From NCBI GenBank assembly GCA_038087015.1, contig JASBNA010000007.1:930001-994000 (forward strand): 64,000 bases of DNA, read 5' to 3'. The position numbers and the translations under genes are program-made. Within the stretch, counting starts at the first letter, position 1; every line of letters starts with the position of its first letter. Positions 22,068-33,750 of the stretch are shown here, in pieces. The DNA is from Cerrena zonata. Its lineage: Eukaryota > Basidiomycota > Agaricomycetes > Polyporales > Cerrenaceae. The notes under the pieces are model-generated. The model saw only the letters and a program-made list of their open reading frames with translations, ran no database searches and was not told where the DNA came from.

Positions 22068-22883
22068 TCAGTCTTGAGTGTAGACGGACAAGGCCTGAAG
22101 GTAGTTTCCTAAATCCATCGCGTATATCTTGTTAGTCATGAACAGACTTGAGAAGCTATAAAGATATACTGTTGCTAGTACGCCCGGCAAATGCCAACAC
22201 ATTTGCAGTAATAGAGAAAGTAGTTCCGCTTTGGGTGGCAATTCCGAAAGGTCCTACAAATACCCAAATGTAAGTCGAACCAGCCAAGTAAGAGGGCCTG
22301 GAAAAAAGGATTGATTTTTCCACCTTTAACTTTGACAGATCCATTCTTATGGTCAGCGATCACAAAGCTGAGTTTGTAAATGCTACGAGTGAATGGGATG
22401 AAATCATCAACACAATCCATAAATATGGGCTTCATATTACCTGGTACTACCATAGGCGTCAGAAACACTACCAGCGACACCATAGATGCCGACAAGCCTC
22501 TCGGTGCCTATTCCATTCAATATGTGTAAGCACCATCCGAGTCGTTTTCACCTCTAGGCTACAGTGAAAAACTAACCTGCAAGACAGATGTCCTCCACCC
22601 CGGCGCCGGTGTCTCCACCGTGAGACTGAGTGGTAGGCCCGAGTCCACCTTGCTGCTCGTAGGTGATAGTAATGTTGTCCACGATATCCCCATGGCGAAC
22701 TTTGATCTCCTTGATCCGGTCCAGTCTCTGGGACACAGGCCATCCGGCCACACCTCAAGCATAATGAGCATCAAACATTATAAAATCACCGTAATCAGTC
22801 TTACCGGTTAGGTCGTCGAATGCCTTGGCGCCATCGGGACTGCCGTAGAGAACGGTTTGAGTGACTTTGATATCAGTACTCAT
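22068..22883 (-). CDS. Jacalin-like lectin domain protein
   Basis: Six short exons encode about 160 residues. Exon 1 from the ATG at 22883 ends AKAFDDLT. Exon 2 has WPVSQRLDRIKEIKVRHGD and ITITYEQQGG, then SHGGDTG. Further exons give LVGIYGVAGSV, YKLSFVIADHKNGSV and GPFGIATQSGTTFSI, followed by VLAFAGRTSN. The last exon reads NYLQALSVYTQD with TGA at 22068-22070. The order (F-D-D, I-x-I, H-G-G, S-F, GPFG, G-R, Y-L-x-A-x-x-V-Y) is that of the beta-prism I jacalin fold, whose carbohydrate site uses the N-terminal Gly and the C-terminal G-x3-D loop. No signal peptide is present, so the lectin is probably cytoplasmic, as many mushroom lectins are. Fungal members of such families often serve in defence; sugar specificity cannot be read here. 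Confidence 0.8.
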
Positions 22884-24334
22884 GACTTGAGGAGTGACGA
22901 GTGAAGTATTGTACTAGTGATGAAGAGTAATGAGGAGCCTAGTCTCGATGAACCTGAGGGAGATACGGAAAAGTGTTCCTTGTATTTATACCTTTTCGCA
23001 TACTGCTGTCCTGTAATATCGAGAGGCTAGTAGAATATTGCATGCGTCGGCCCTGCGAAGAGGTATCCCAGACTATACGAAAGTACTAGAAGCGAGCCTA
23101 GTACGCTCAGACAAGGTTCGGGTGTGCTATCTGACTGCAGCCGATGACACTACGTGAAGACAGTGGAGGCATTACAATGTCCTCAAATCGTACTGTGCAA
23201 GTCAGATGTTGAGGTAGTTCTGCCGCCTGAATAGCTATCCATAGAATGGTACTTCTTCCATGCGACGAATGGTGGTGTTTATGAATACCATATCACCGTC
23301 ACAGAGCTTGAGTAATTATGACATGATACTAGTAGTTAGTCGCAAGTTTGCTCGCCTTTACTTGAACATGTCTCAGTCTTTCAACAAAAACACGCCTATG
23401 GATATTAGAAAAACCTAGAGATTAAATGTATGAGTGTGTTCCTAGAGTCTGAATGTACATGCAGCAAAGGAACGAGCAAGTTCTAGTCACTACATCAACC
23501 TGCAGAGTCAACACGGCCCAGCCTCAGGCTCTCACCTTAGTAGGCTATGTTTTCGCCTATTTGAGAAACCATTGATCATCGGCGTCTTGTAGAATCCCAC
23601 GGTTACTATTAGTATTACCACCATGATGCGACCAGACGTAAGTACTCGTAGACCCATGACCGGTCTGACCGGTGACCGACTTAGCTTCGACTTAGCTATA
23701 CTATGTTCGTTTACAAAAAGGAAAGCGGTGTGTTCAAGCTCTCCATATTTCTTACAATGTAGGGTTGTGTTATTTTTTTCTTCCTCGATTTGCACACAAG
23801 CCTAATGATGCCCACTCTAGTGTCGAGTACACCAAATAGCGATCTCCTAGGTATGCATTTGGTATAAATGCTTGTCGTACAAACGTAATACAGGTACCCC
23901 AGCTACTACCTTATTCTGTTGCCTTTCGCCGCCGATGTGAACTTAACTCTCTGACACGGTATGGATGGGAAACTATGATGAACTAGCCCACCATGGACTC
24001 GTCACCAAGAGCCCATTACCGATACGTTACTTGGAAGCTAGCGAATCCTAGCACCATATGAACCATGGATCTTGCAATTTTACGGCGCATGGCACCCCCA
24101 GAACTTAAATGTTCATGACTAAATATTGGAGTATTCCTTTGTTTCTCGACTTCTAGATGTTCTTTTACCACTCCCAGGATGCTCTCGGCTTCAGCTACCC
24201 GAAGTAAAAAACGCAAAGCGATCGCTTGTGATCTCCATCGCAAGACGAGGTACAGATATACGCCGGATAATTTTATCGCGACTTCTCTACCCACACTGCA
24301 ATCCAAACACAGTCACAGTGAAGGGGCCACTGCC
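22884..24334. other. Long intergenic region without supported gene
   Basis: About 1.4 kb with only short chance frames. A compact pair of ACCGGT motifs occurs near 23655-23680. No domain, tRNA or repeat family recognised. Confidence 0.45.
22983..22990 (-). promoter_or_regulatory. TATA box of the jacalin-lectin gene
   Basis: TATAAATA on the minus strand about 100 bases upstream of the ATG, preceded by AAAAGG as in the secreted array promoters. Confidence 0.5.
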
Positions 24335-24690
24335 GTCTATGAGGGAGGTAAGAAAGACGAACGAGAATTAAGCTCCAAACAGTCATAGATATTTCGTTAT
24401 AACGACAGTGAAGATGGCTTGGATACCAAGCGAGCGTCGGAGCCCTGGGTTCGCCTTACGTTGAACATGGTCCAACGGTTATAATACATCCTATGGCATC
24501 ATGGTCCATGATCTAAGTACTGTTGTGTCGTATTCGAAATTCTTACGCATCTTTGTGTATTGTAATGTTCGAGCTGTCTTGGAAGTGGTAGTGTGGTTGC
24601 CTGTGAATCACCGAGGCTCAAAACGGCAGGTGAGTTTGTTTGAACTTGCTTCCGATCGTCACCACGTCACCGAGCTTGTAGCTCCACTTC
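24335..24690 (+). pseudogene. Relic of an F-box gene 3' end
   Basis: The segment reads like a degraded duplicate of about 21340-21710. GACGAACGAGAATTAAG matches GACGAACGAGAGTTAAG in the F-box coding sequence. Then CCATGATCTAAGT, TGTGTATTGTAATGT, CTTGGAAGTGGT and TTGAACTTGC follow in the same order as in the F-box 3' flank. The coding part is too short and broken to make a protein. Confidence 0.6.
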
Positions 24691-24964
24691 TCGTTCAGTT
24701 CAACATGTGCTCCCATTACGAGCATAACGGATGTCGCGTTCCATAGCATCCCTATCATAGGTATTAACTCATACTCTGACTTGTGGTATAGCAAAGCACT
24801 TGGTTCACTTATCTCTTGCACTCATATTAGAATTTCGAGTCGTACCCGCCGCCTGCGAACAGTGAAGGAATTCTTTCCTCTTATGATCAGAAAATTTCTT
24901 ATCTTTAAGCTTTCATTCTAGGTTCTGCCGTTTTACTGGGTCGAGAAATATCCATTGAACCAGG

Positions 24965-26768
24965 ATGTCGGAAGACTCGTCATCCGATTCCGATTCAGTC
25001 GACAAACACTCTCAGGAATGGCCTGCTTCCTTTGACAGCTTGCGGTCTGCAAAAGGTTTCTTGCAGGACTGGTAAGTGTACGATAATTATGTCCAACTAT
25101 CTTAACTTATAAACTATTGAAGCGCAAGATCATCCAAGGAGCAGCAGACCAAAACGCTCCTCCTTCCTGACAAAGATGCGGATGGTCTGTCCGCGTCACA
25201 AATTATCTATCACGCACTGGTTGCACTAGGACATCCTCCAAGCCTTATCTCTGTTCACTTTGTCACGAAGGGTTCCAATATTCATACCGCGAATGAACGA
25301 ACGAAGATAAATGAACACAATGCACAGTTCGTCATCGCTGTTGACCAAGGAAGCCGAGGTGGACCGCCTCTTGCAGATGGACAGAACATTCGCACCATGG
25401 TCATTGACCACCACTGGAGTGAACAGTTTCCTAAAGATGCTTTGGTAAGTCTGAGTTTGTCACTAAATCTGTGGGTAGCATGTTTCAACATGAAGCTGGT
25501 CGCTTCGTATAGGTTCTGTCCGCGGCGAAGTACCCGCCAGTAGCTACCTCGAGCGCACTCGCTTATATGCTCTGCAAAGACCTACCTGGGGTAGGGATCC
25601 TAAAGGCCAAACGGGAGTACCTTCTAGAACGTCTTTGCATCATTGGTACGATTGGTGATCTAGGTTCAACCTCCCAATTCGAGGATCTTTGGCCAAGGGA
25701 AGATATGAAGGCATGTGTCAAGAAGTTTAAGAAGAAAACGCTACATGACGTAGTCAGCCTTATCAACGCTCGTATGCTGTCCGTATCTTCTTTATGAGCC
25801 TTTTCTCATATCTGGTGTATACTTTACAGCCCGCAGAACCTCAAAATATGACGTCGATTCAGCGTGGAATGTAAGTTAGAATTTTCTTTCATTGATATCC
25901 TATAACATTATTTCCAGGCTCTGATGAACTCCACCCCCGAAGAAATAGTCAAAGCCTCCCAGACCTCATCGTCTGAAGTCAAACGCTTACACGAAGCTCG
26001 TGCAGAAATAAAAGTCGAGATTGCCAAAGTTTCGCGATCACCCCCTCTTTTCTCAGGAGACGGACATGTCGCATTAGTTCGAGTGACGAGCGGAGCCCAA
26101 GTTCACCCGGTACGTGTTAAGAATACTAATCGAGTAGACGGTCTGTTTATTCTATTATAGGTTATCGCTACTCGATGGGCCAACTCGCTCAAATCTTCGA
26201 AACTCAGATTCGTGATGTGCGCGAACGATGGGTATCTGCCCGGTATGTCCAACTTTTCCTGTCGAGTCGCCAAATGTGCCAGCCAGAAACCTCAAGCGAC
26301 AGCTCCCAAAAGCCCGCGTAAGACTAAATTGGACATCAAAGACACCGCAGATGACACGTTTAATGAGGACAACCAAGACGACGAGGTGAACATCATCGAA
26401 TCCTTGATCAAATATGCAGCGAGGGATCCCGGGTTGAGGGAGGCGATGGGCGAGGATTTTGCACGCGGACATAAGCAAGTAAGTAAAGCTCACCTCCTTG
26501 TTCATTCCCTTTGACTAAGTGTTATTTGACGCAGGCGAGTGGCGGAATTGTGCAGACAGAGTATTTCGAAAGATTATGGAAAGTAATGTTAGAATCCGAA
26601 CCACCGCCGGATGCAGATGGTATGTCTCAATGTCCATTCCGAATCAGGGCTCATCGAAGGTATTGATGGAAAGTACTCACATTAGGTTCACCGGCACGTA
26701 AAAGGCGAAAGGCTGATGAAACAACCCCGCAGAAAAATACACTGGATTCTTGGATCAAACGTGCGTGA
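24965..26768 (+). CDS. DHH-family phosphoesterase (RecJ-like)
   Basis: About seven exons, roughly 490 residues. After an acidic Ser-rich start (MSEDSSSDSD), the DHH domain shows LLLPDKDADGLSASQIIYHAL (first metal-binding Asp residues), FVIAVDQGSRGG and TMVIDHHWSEQFP, which holds the D-H-H motif. A conserved IGTIGDLG follows at about 25645. The C-terminal half has GDGHVALVRVTSGAQVHPV...TRWANSLKS and RFVMCANDGYLPG, consistent with a DHHA1-type substrate domain. This superfamily hydrolyses phosphodiester bonds in nucleic acids or nucleotides; which substrate is used here is unknown. Near the C-terminus lie a basic ARKRRKA patch (probable nuclear signal) and QKNTLDSWIKRA, reminiscent of a PCNA-interaction tail. 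The first intron (gtaagt at 25073) falls inside codon Cys36. Confidence 0.87.
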
Positions 26769-27104
26769 AATATTTACGGTTATACCTTTGTATTCGTATA
26801 TTTTATTGTATTGTAAAGCTGGATGAAGGGCATTATGTAACGTCGTGAATTCATTATTCATCATTACTGGACAATATACACGTACTACAGGGAGATATGA
26901 CGAGAAGCTAGGTATACAGTACAGGGAGCCAGAATTCGTGAAGGGAAAGATTGTCGTAGAAGGTCATGATAGGCGTAACAGATCATTGATAGCGAAATAT
27001 TGAGAGACGAGTAACAATGCAAAATTCCGAATGCGAGAGGGTATGAAACTCATTCCAGCGTGGGGGTATGATTCGAGAGGGAAAGGAAGTAGATCTTGAA
27101 AGAA
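26769..27104. other. Convergent intergenic region
   Basis: 3' flanks of the DHH gene and the DUF2235 gene; A/T-rich just after 26768. Nothing else seen. Confidence 0.5.
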
Positions 27105-29573
27105 TTAGTCAACGTAACATTCCGTGTTCTTCTTCCACTGGGCTTTCGGTGTATACTTCAAATTAGGGTCTTCCAAGCGCATTTGGACAGAGGTATGGAA
27201 CTTGGGGTTGATGTCTGGGATGACACGTCCCTTACCCAGATGGAAGCTAATAAACATGTCAATTTCGGTACCTCACATTTCTGAACAGAAATAGGACTTA
27301 CCCAATCTTCCTCTTCCATACCCCCTTTCCATCTTGATACGAGTACCCAGTCGGCACGATCTCCAACAACCACCACAATGGATCAAGCTTCAGCTGATCA
27401 TGAATAGCCGAAACCACATCCTGAGGGTCACTGATGACCGTACTCAGAGAAGTCATCCCGTTTCGAGAGAGCCGGGGGGCAGTTGTGTTGAACGCACTAC
27501 CGTTCACATTGCTTTCTTCTGCATTGCTTCCAGTACTGTTCTCGGCGGACAACTCGGCTGAGGTAACTTTGGGCGAAGCAAATGGGTTCGGATCTGCTGT
27601 CGCAGCCGAGGTCGGTTCCCCGGTGGGTTCATTGGTAGGGAGCGATACAGAATTGGGGTCGTCGGGGACAATCAACTTCAATGGATTCTCGGGATGTAAC
27701 TGAGTTTGCCGGCCGACAGAATTGGGCCTCGTTCCATTGGTGGAAGGTCGACTGGTCCCTGGGGGCGTGACAGGGAACCCGACGCCTGTGAAGACGGCAT
27801 TGGGGATGTTGGCTCTTTTGAGAGCATCGTTGTCAAAGTTGATACCACACTGGGAGAGAACGACTTGGCGGACCATCCATCGAAGGGTGATATTGGCTAA
27901 GCTGTGGGCGGTGTCGTCTGGAACAGCACCTCCACCGATATCTACGAAAACAAATTCGATAAGTTAGAGGTTTAGAGTTAGATTGAATATGAATTGTGGG
28001 TGATTAATTGTGATTGTGAACGGTAACAGCGGGAGGCAAACAGTGTGAAATTGTGAACAAAACTTACCACTATGACACCCAGCAAACCATACTTCCAGTA
28101 CATCTGTCCCACCCTGGATCGTATCATCCACTGAGGCTCTCACCTCTGGCAGCGTCAGAAGTCCTGGTTCCGACAACATGGTCGAATTTCTCGACACCTG
28201 ACTTTGGGGATTATGATTTGCCGCGACCTGTTCGGCCACTCTCCTCTTCCTCCTGCCTGGAAGCATCTTGGCTAGCCGCCGTTTAAAGTTCGAACTGAAT
28301 TTAGCGTTGCCCTCCTGATCTTTCTCATCAGCGGCATTGGGTTTGGATGCCGTCGGACTTGCTGAGAGAACTGGACTTGCATGCTCCGGATCTTTTGCGG
28401 CAGACTTGGAGTCTGGCGCAGGTCGGTGATAAAGGTTGGGTCGGAATTTAGCCCGGTGCTAGAAATAAGAGATGTGATGATCAGTATCGCACCCTTTGAG
28501 TTTTCCCATTGTTCTAGTTAGAGCATTGAACAGCACGGTGGGGCTCGAAAAGCCAAGACTGACAGGTCCGAGTCAAAATGTCACAGCAGCCTTGCTGCTG
28601 TGACACGTGCGATGATGCAGTAGAGTCATGTGGGCGTGAAACTCACCTCATCGAGGGATAATGCATGTCGGAAGGTCTTGATGATGGTGTTTGACGTTGT
28701 GAAGGGGAGCGAACGTCCCATAATCAGCCCAACGCTGGCGACGGTATCCCTGTGAATTTGAAAGTGGTATTAGAATGAATTCAATTGATGTGCTTTACGT
28801 GAATCACTCACCATACACCAACAAAATCGATGGACACTGTGCGACAAAATGTTTCCTTGAAACCCTTTGCAATGGTGACACTGTCGGTATCAGTCTTCTT
28901 GTAGAGTTTGTAAGCAAACGGGATTTGCTCTGGGTTGTCCTTGGGAAGGAGACCGATCTACATGCGCAAGTGTGAGAAGAGCAAGGAGCATCGATATTCA
29001 GACGTTATACCTTGTGGAGCATGCCCGCCAGTGCACGGGCGGTATATGCGCCTCGAGAGAAACCTGATTGAATGTTTTAGAAGGAGCTGCGGAGGTCTAT
29101 GGAACACACTTACCGAAAATACATATTTTGTCCCCAGGACGGTAGTTTTGCATGAGAAATTGGTATCCGCCTCTGACATGTGCGTCGAGGTACCTTGATC
29201 AATGTGTTTAGCAGGACGAACGTTCGAGGAACAGAAAACATACCAGGCGACGGCTTCATCCAGTATCTTTGCACCCCACTGGAATAGCGGGGAGACCACG
29301 CCAGGCTGAAGGTAGGTGCCGATTCCAGGCTGATAATAACAAAGTTGCTCGTCCTCGTTGTCCTTCTTGAGGAGAGAATAGAAGCGGACTACATTGGTGT
29401 TCTGAGAAGGAGGTCAGCGGGTACGCGAGATATTGGATATAAAGCGTACATACATCTCCATCATATTGGTTGGATGTTCCGTCGAAGCAAAGAACTAGTG
29501 TGCGGGCGTCCATGTTAGGTTTGGAGGGATTGGGAGAGGGCTTGTCCGATTGTGTTTGAGGAGAAGTAGACAT
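27105..29573 (-). CDS. DUF2235 alpha/beta-hydrolase-like protein
   Basis: About nine exons. The start ATG at 29573 (MSTSPQTQSDK) precedes RTLVLCFDGTSNQYDGD, the diagnostic N-terminus of DUF2235. The next exons give NTNVVRFYSLL and YQPGIGTYLQPG. YRPGDKICIFGFSRGAYTAR follows, holding the G-F-S-R-G nucleophile elbow. VDFVGVWDTVASVG comes next, then a long Ser/Pro-rich, basic insert (about 28450-28150), DVLEVWFAGCHSDIGGG and NITLRWMVRQV. A second disordered Pro/Asn/Thr-rich insert (about 27780-27480) precedes the C-terminal SFHLGKGRVIPDINPKFH, with TAA at 27105-27107. The family is related to the bacterial Tle1 phospholipase effectors; the fungal proteins are mostly uncharacterised. Catalytic Ser, Asp (VWDT) and His (AGCHSD) are all present, so hydrolase activity is plausible. 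Confidence 0.88.
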
Positions 29574-30125
29574 GGCGGGCAATATTTATGATATCTGGCG
29601 GGGCAGTGGGGAGGAGCAGCGTCAAAAGTGGCAGCAGCTATGTGGACTCCAACTACGAGTCAATATGGCAGCTAAACCAACTACACTAGGACACCACCCG
29701 CACAGCTGTCAGATGTTGGACAGGTGCTTGAAAGTTGATACGAACAAGGGTCGTGTTAATCGACCTTATATATGGCGTCCGCGGATTGAAACTTTAACAA
29801 TATTGCATTCCCAGAACCATCATCTCTGTTGTTGCTTCTCTGAGATGGGGAAGAAGCTTGATCTGGGGCCAATCATCATGCCCAGCACTACGCACGAGGT
29901 CTGTCCCTGTGTCACCTGTCATCTGGCAGTAGCCCGCTGTGCACCAAATGAGTATCATTGTCCATCGAGCAACGACAGGTACCTACAGCTGGGTGGACGC
30001 GAGTGTATGCACATTGTGGCGGGACTCCAAGTCCGCGGGAGGGAATCAGTGAATTACACATTTCGCATTTCATGACAACTTGAAGATACCATCGGAATGG
30101 GGCTCGTCATACAAGCCAGCAGTAA
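29574..30125. other. Promoter side of DUF2235 gene and tRNA
   Basis: A 167-codon open frame on the plus strand starts almost at the antisense of the DUF2235 start and shows no domain or intron structure, so I treat it as chance. A TATATA stretch lies near 29766. Confidence 0.45.
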
Positions 30126-30218
30126 GGCACGATGGCCGAGTGGTCTAAGGCGCTAGAATCAGGTCTCTGTTGACTTATCTAGTCCGAAAGGGCGCGAGTT
30201 CGAATCTCGCTCGTGTCA
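30126..30218 (+). tRNA. tRNA-Leu (anticodon CAG) with 13-base intron
   Basis: Acceptor stem GGCACGA pairs with TCGTGTC (one G-U), discriminator A at 30218. D-arm GCC/GGC with AGTGGTCTAA loop. Anticodon stem CTAGA/TCTAG closes a 20-base loop: A-U-CAG-G, then about 13 bases (30164-30176), then A, which fits a canonical nuclear intron between positions 37 and 38. A long variable arm typical of tRNA-Leu follows, then the T-arm GCGAG-TTCGAAT-CTCGC. A T5 run at about 30239 can serve as the Pol III terminator. Confidence 0.93.
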
Positions 30219-30349
30219 TGAAGATGGTTATCGTTTCGTTTTTCTGCCTTTCGCGATTGTGTTTTCTGCTGAATCACAATCTTTTGTTCATTCCAGCCAA
30301 TAGGTACATTCCCAGCCGAACTGTAACTCCTGGAATATTTTAGATTGTA

Positions 30350-33300
30350 CTACCGTTGCAGTTTCCACATCCCATCCTTAACCGTGACGAGACCTTCTCT
30401 CCGAGCCGCTTCCATAAAGCCCCCCAATTGCTCAATGTTACGATCATACCCCGGCGCAAACTTTAACATGCTTTGAATGCGATCCAGACTTAATGTCCCG
30501 AGATTGGTAAGCATGCCTTCGATGAACTATTGGTTTGGAGAATCAGAATCAACGCATATGAAGGCTAAATAACGTAGAACGGACCTTCCAGAAGACTTGC
30601 ATCTGTGCCGCCTCTTGCTGTTGTAGAGATGTAACCGGGGGTTCTTCGTCTATGGTCATCGCTATACGCAAGGGAGTCAATCCTAAAGACGAGGGACACG
30701 ACGAACAGATTGGTGCTTACCTGGTCGCGTACTTGGCCTATGACCCTGATCGCCTTCCTCGGCAGTATTCAAGAGTCGATATACATCCTCTCCTTCCTCT
30801 TTGAGGATACCCAAGTCTATCCAGGTCCCAAGAGCTTTGATAATAGCAGTACTTTCCATTGACCCGGCCATCTGCTCAATGAGCTCCTTAACAGACCACT
30901 CATCTACATCCAAGGTTTAGTCAAAGGGAAACATATATATGGTTATCGACATACCTTTCTGTGAGAATAATTCGATACAAGCGGCTTCGAGAGGTGGAAC
31001 TTCAGCGGATATCGTTCGATCATCCAATTCGATGTCAAGTTTGAGCGTGCCCAAGTGTGGAAGCCAGTTCAACTTTTTGTCGGGTTTGAAGAGATGGAAT
31101 TCTTTGGCATATTTCTCTCGCAGTCTGTTATAAAGATCATGTTTACGTTCGGACCGAAAAATAGGATCTCACGTACTCTTTCAGTTGACCGGGCATCTGG
31201 AATTTGCCTGATTGCAATGGCGGCCAGAAATGCTTGGAAATGACAGTAGCGTGCAGATTTGACTGTTCAAAATAACAATATGGATAAAATAGAGTCAGAG
31301 TCAAGAATATATGCACTTACACTCTTTTGCGCTTGAATATGCGTATCGGTACGTTTCGAGTCGGTCATGTCCCTCAACATAACCTCGCAGACTTGCAATG
31401 CTGATTCACCAAATCGAATCTTAAGGATTTCGATATTTCGTCTCTGTGAAGGTAATTTGAGCACTAAGTTCATGTGGTAAGGTGCAGACCAGACGAACCT
31501 CTTTCTCGTAGTTCCCGTCAGTGATTGCCAACAGACGTTGGGCAAGAAGAACTTGTAGCTCCTTGACGAATAATTCCTTCGAGTCATAGATACTGACAAG
31601 TGTACTAATGATATCACTAGGCTTGTTCGTTCGGAACTCTGATAGATGGATTATTTCGTATATTCACAAACATTGTATTGAAAGGAGTCCAAAGTCGCAC
31701 CTGGACCAGCATCGATGGGTTCCGGTTCCCAATTGGGATCACTATAGTCTTCTTCCTGTTGTTGCTGTAAAGGCTGAATAGGTTCGTTATCATCGACTAG
31801 TGAGTCACCGCTTTCTCCGTCCCCTACAAGACTGGCCACAATACACCGAATTGTGTCCGGCCGATCTCTGAAGAAGAATGTTAAATAACCAATTACTAGG
31901 TCGAATAGCTGACGGTTGCACATACCTGAGGTAGCGACGGATTGGGTCAGCCACTTTGTACAACAGAACACCCGGCGGGTCAACAATTCGAAGACATCGA
32001 ATAATAGAGACATATTGTGTTAGGATATCCTTGGTATCTGCACCAGGATGTAGGAGACGTTTATTATTTCTAAGGATGGGTTGAGAATAATATATTTCAA
32101 GGGCAGTACTGATAGACTTACGCCTTACGAAGAGTTTGAACGAGTTGAGACCTTTGGTCAACGCGTTGCAGACATTCCTAAGGGGAAAATATTCGCTTCA
32201 AGAGGGCTTTAGAATGAAGAAAAAGATCGACCTTCAGATCATGTAAAGCTCCTGAGGAATCAGGATAATCCACGATTATGTCAAATATTTCTGAAGTCCT
32301 GATAGTATATTTTAGTGAAGGTAAACAGTAACTTTGGATGCACTAACCTTAGGTCAGTTAAGGTCTTGCAGACGTGGAAGTCAAGCCTTGAGCCCACGCC
32401 TTGCAACATCGAGCGAGCTTCCTCAGCTGAATACACCGAGTTTCATGTTTCATGAGACAAGATGATATTTCTATAATTACCCGACAGAACGTACCATTCC
32501 TTGCGCCTCTAGCATAGGGCATAATCATCCAAGGGACAATATTGTCCGTCATCCATTCTCGTATTGCAACAAGCATCGATTCATCCCATCTCTTTGTGCA
32601 AGTCTCAAGAATATATGCCTCGATATACTCATAACAGACACTGCTGACAAGAGATTCATATCTATCGAGTAAACCCAGTTTATCAAAGGCAGACCAAAGG
32701 GGTGAATCCGCCCGTGCCGGCGGTGGGTGGTTGGCGGGTACGAGGCTGCTCATCCATTCTGGTACTGAAGCCATATGTACAAGGTTGAAGGTGAGGTTGA
32801 GGAGAGCCTTGAAACCACGCGTGAATGAAGGTGGTAGGACGGAGTAGATGTGTGTTTGGAAATTCAGGGTGTATGCCGCAGCCAGTGTACCGCCAAGTCT
32901 AATCCAAATATTAGAGGGAAGAGAAGGAATTGTCATCGAAACTCACTCGGAGGGAGGAGACCAACCCTTGTACCACTCAACAACGCGTATGGCCATCTTG
33001 GCGATGTACTGAGGATCTGAAGTAGCCTATAAGACGATATCAATATCACGTATCATGCTAGATGTGAGAGACCCACGTCGTATTTATCCATGAAAATCTT
33101 TATTTCCCTCGTAACTAGATATTGCTGCTTGTGCATATCCTCTTCAAAGACATCGTACACAGTCCTTCTTGCAAACAGAATAAACTAGGCTCACCAAGAA
33201 AGTCCTCCATTAATACTGGCAGCATCTTGCACTGAGCAAGAACATCGAACGCAGCCTTTACATCGCGAATTTCTGTGTTAGATGTTAGCTTTTGTGAAGA

Positions 33301-33750
33301 TACAAGCGAAGTAGTCAGTTACTCTTCGGTGGTGGTGGAGAAGCATCTGTAAGGTCTCGAGGATATAGGAAATCTCTCGCGATGGTCCACGCCTTTGGAA
33401 TGTCAGATCCAAGTAGAGTATGTCACAGAGAAGATTCATACTTCACTGAAGGACAGGAGACCAGTGATGCCTGTTTGCTCTCGATTGAGACGGCCAAACG
33501 AGGCGGACCATTTGCTAACAACATGCTTGGACAGTTTTTCATGAGGTTGGAAATTCATAGTAATAATAATGTTACTATATCTCGTGACGATTGTATTGAG
33601 TAGTTGATAGTGGTTTACAACAAGACGAGAGGTGGTATACCGGTAATGGTTTGCGTTCAACGCCGCCAAAGTCGGACGCGAATGATCCAGTAAGCCGATC
33701 AACACGATCGGTGAACACGCGTCATAGCCCTCTTCCCGAGCAACCATCAT
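30350..33750 (-). CDS. apc2: Anaphase-promoting complex subunit 2 (cullin-like)
   Basis: About eighteen exons encode a cullin-family subunit. Mid-protein, RPDTIRCIVASLVGDGESGD (about 31865-31800) and DPNWEPEPIDAGP (about 31735-31700) are signatures of APC2. Then ELFVKELQVLLAQRLL and RRNIEILKIRFGESALQVCE..MLRDMTDSKR form the cullin homology core. Towards the end come MDVDEWSVKELIEQMAGSME and the C-terminal winged helix LDRIQSMLKFAPGYDRNIEQ with TAG at 30350-30352; this part binds the RING subunit Apc11. The complex is the ubiquitin ligase that drives anaphase and mitotic exit. I took the ATG at 33750 (MMVAREEGYDA...) as start. It overlaps the start codon of the divergent hydrolase, so the true first exon may differ. 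Confidence 0.9.

Noticed and set aside
29572..30075. 167-codon plus-strand frame starting opposite the DUF2235 start codon
   Set aside because: No recognisable motif; it overlaps the promoter of the DUF2235 gene and ends before the tRNA. Likely chance.
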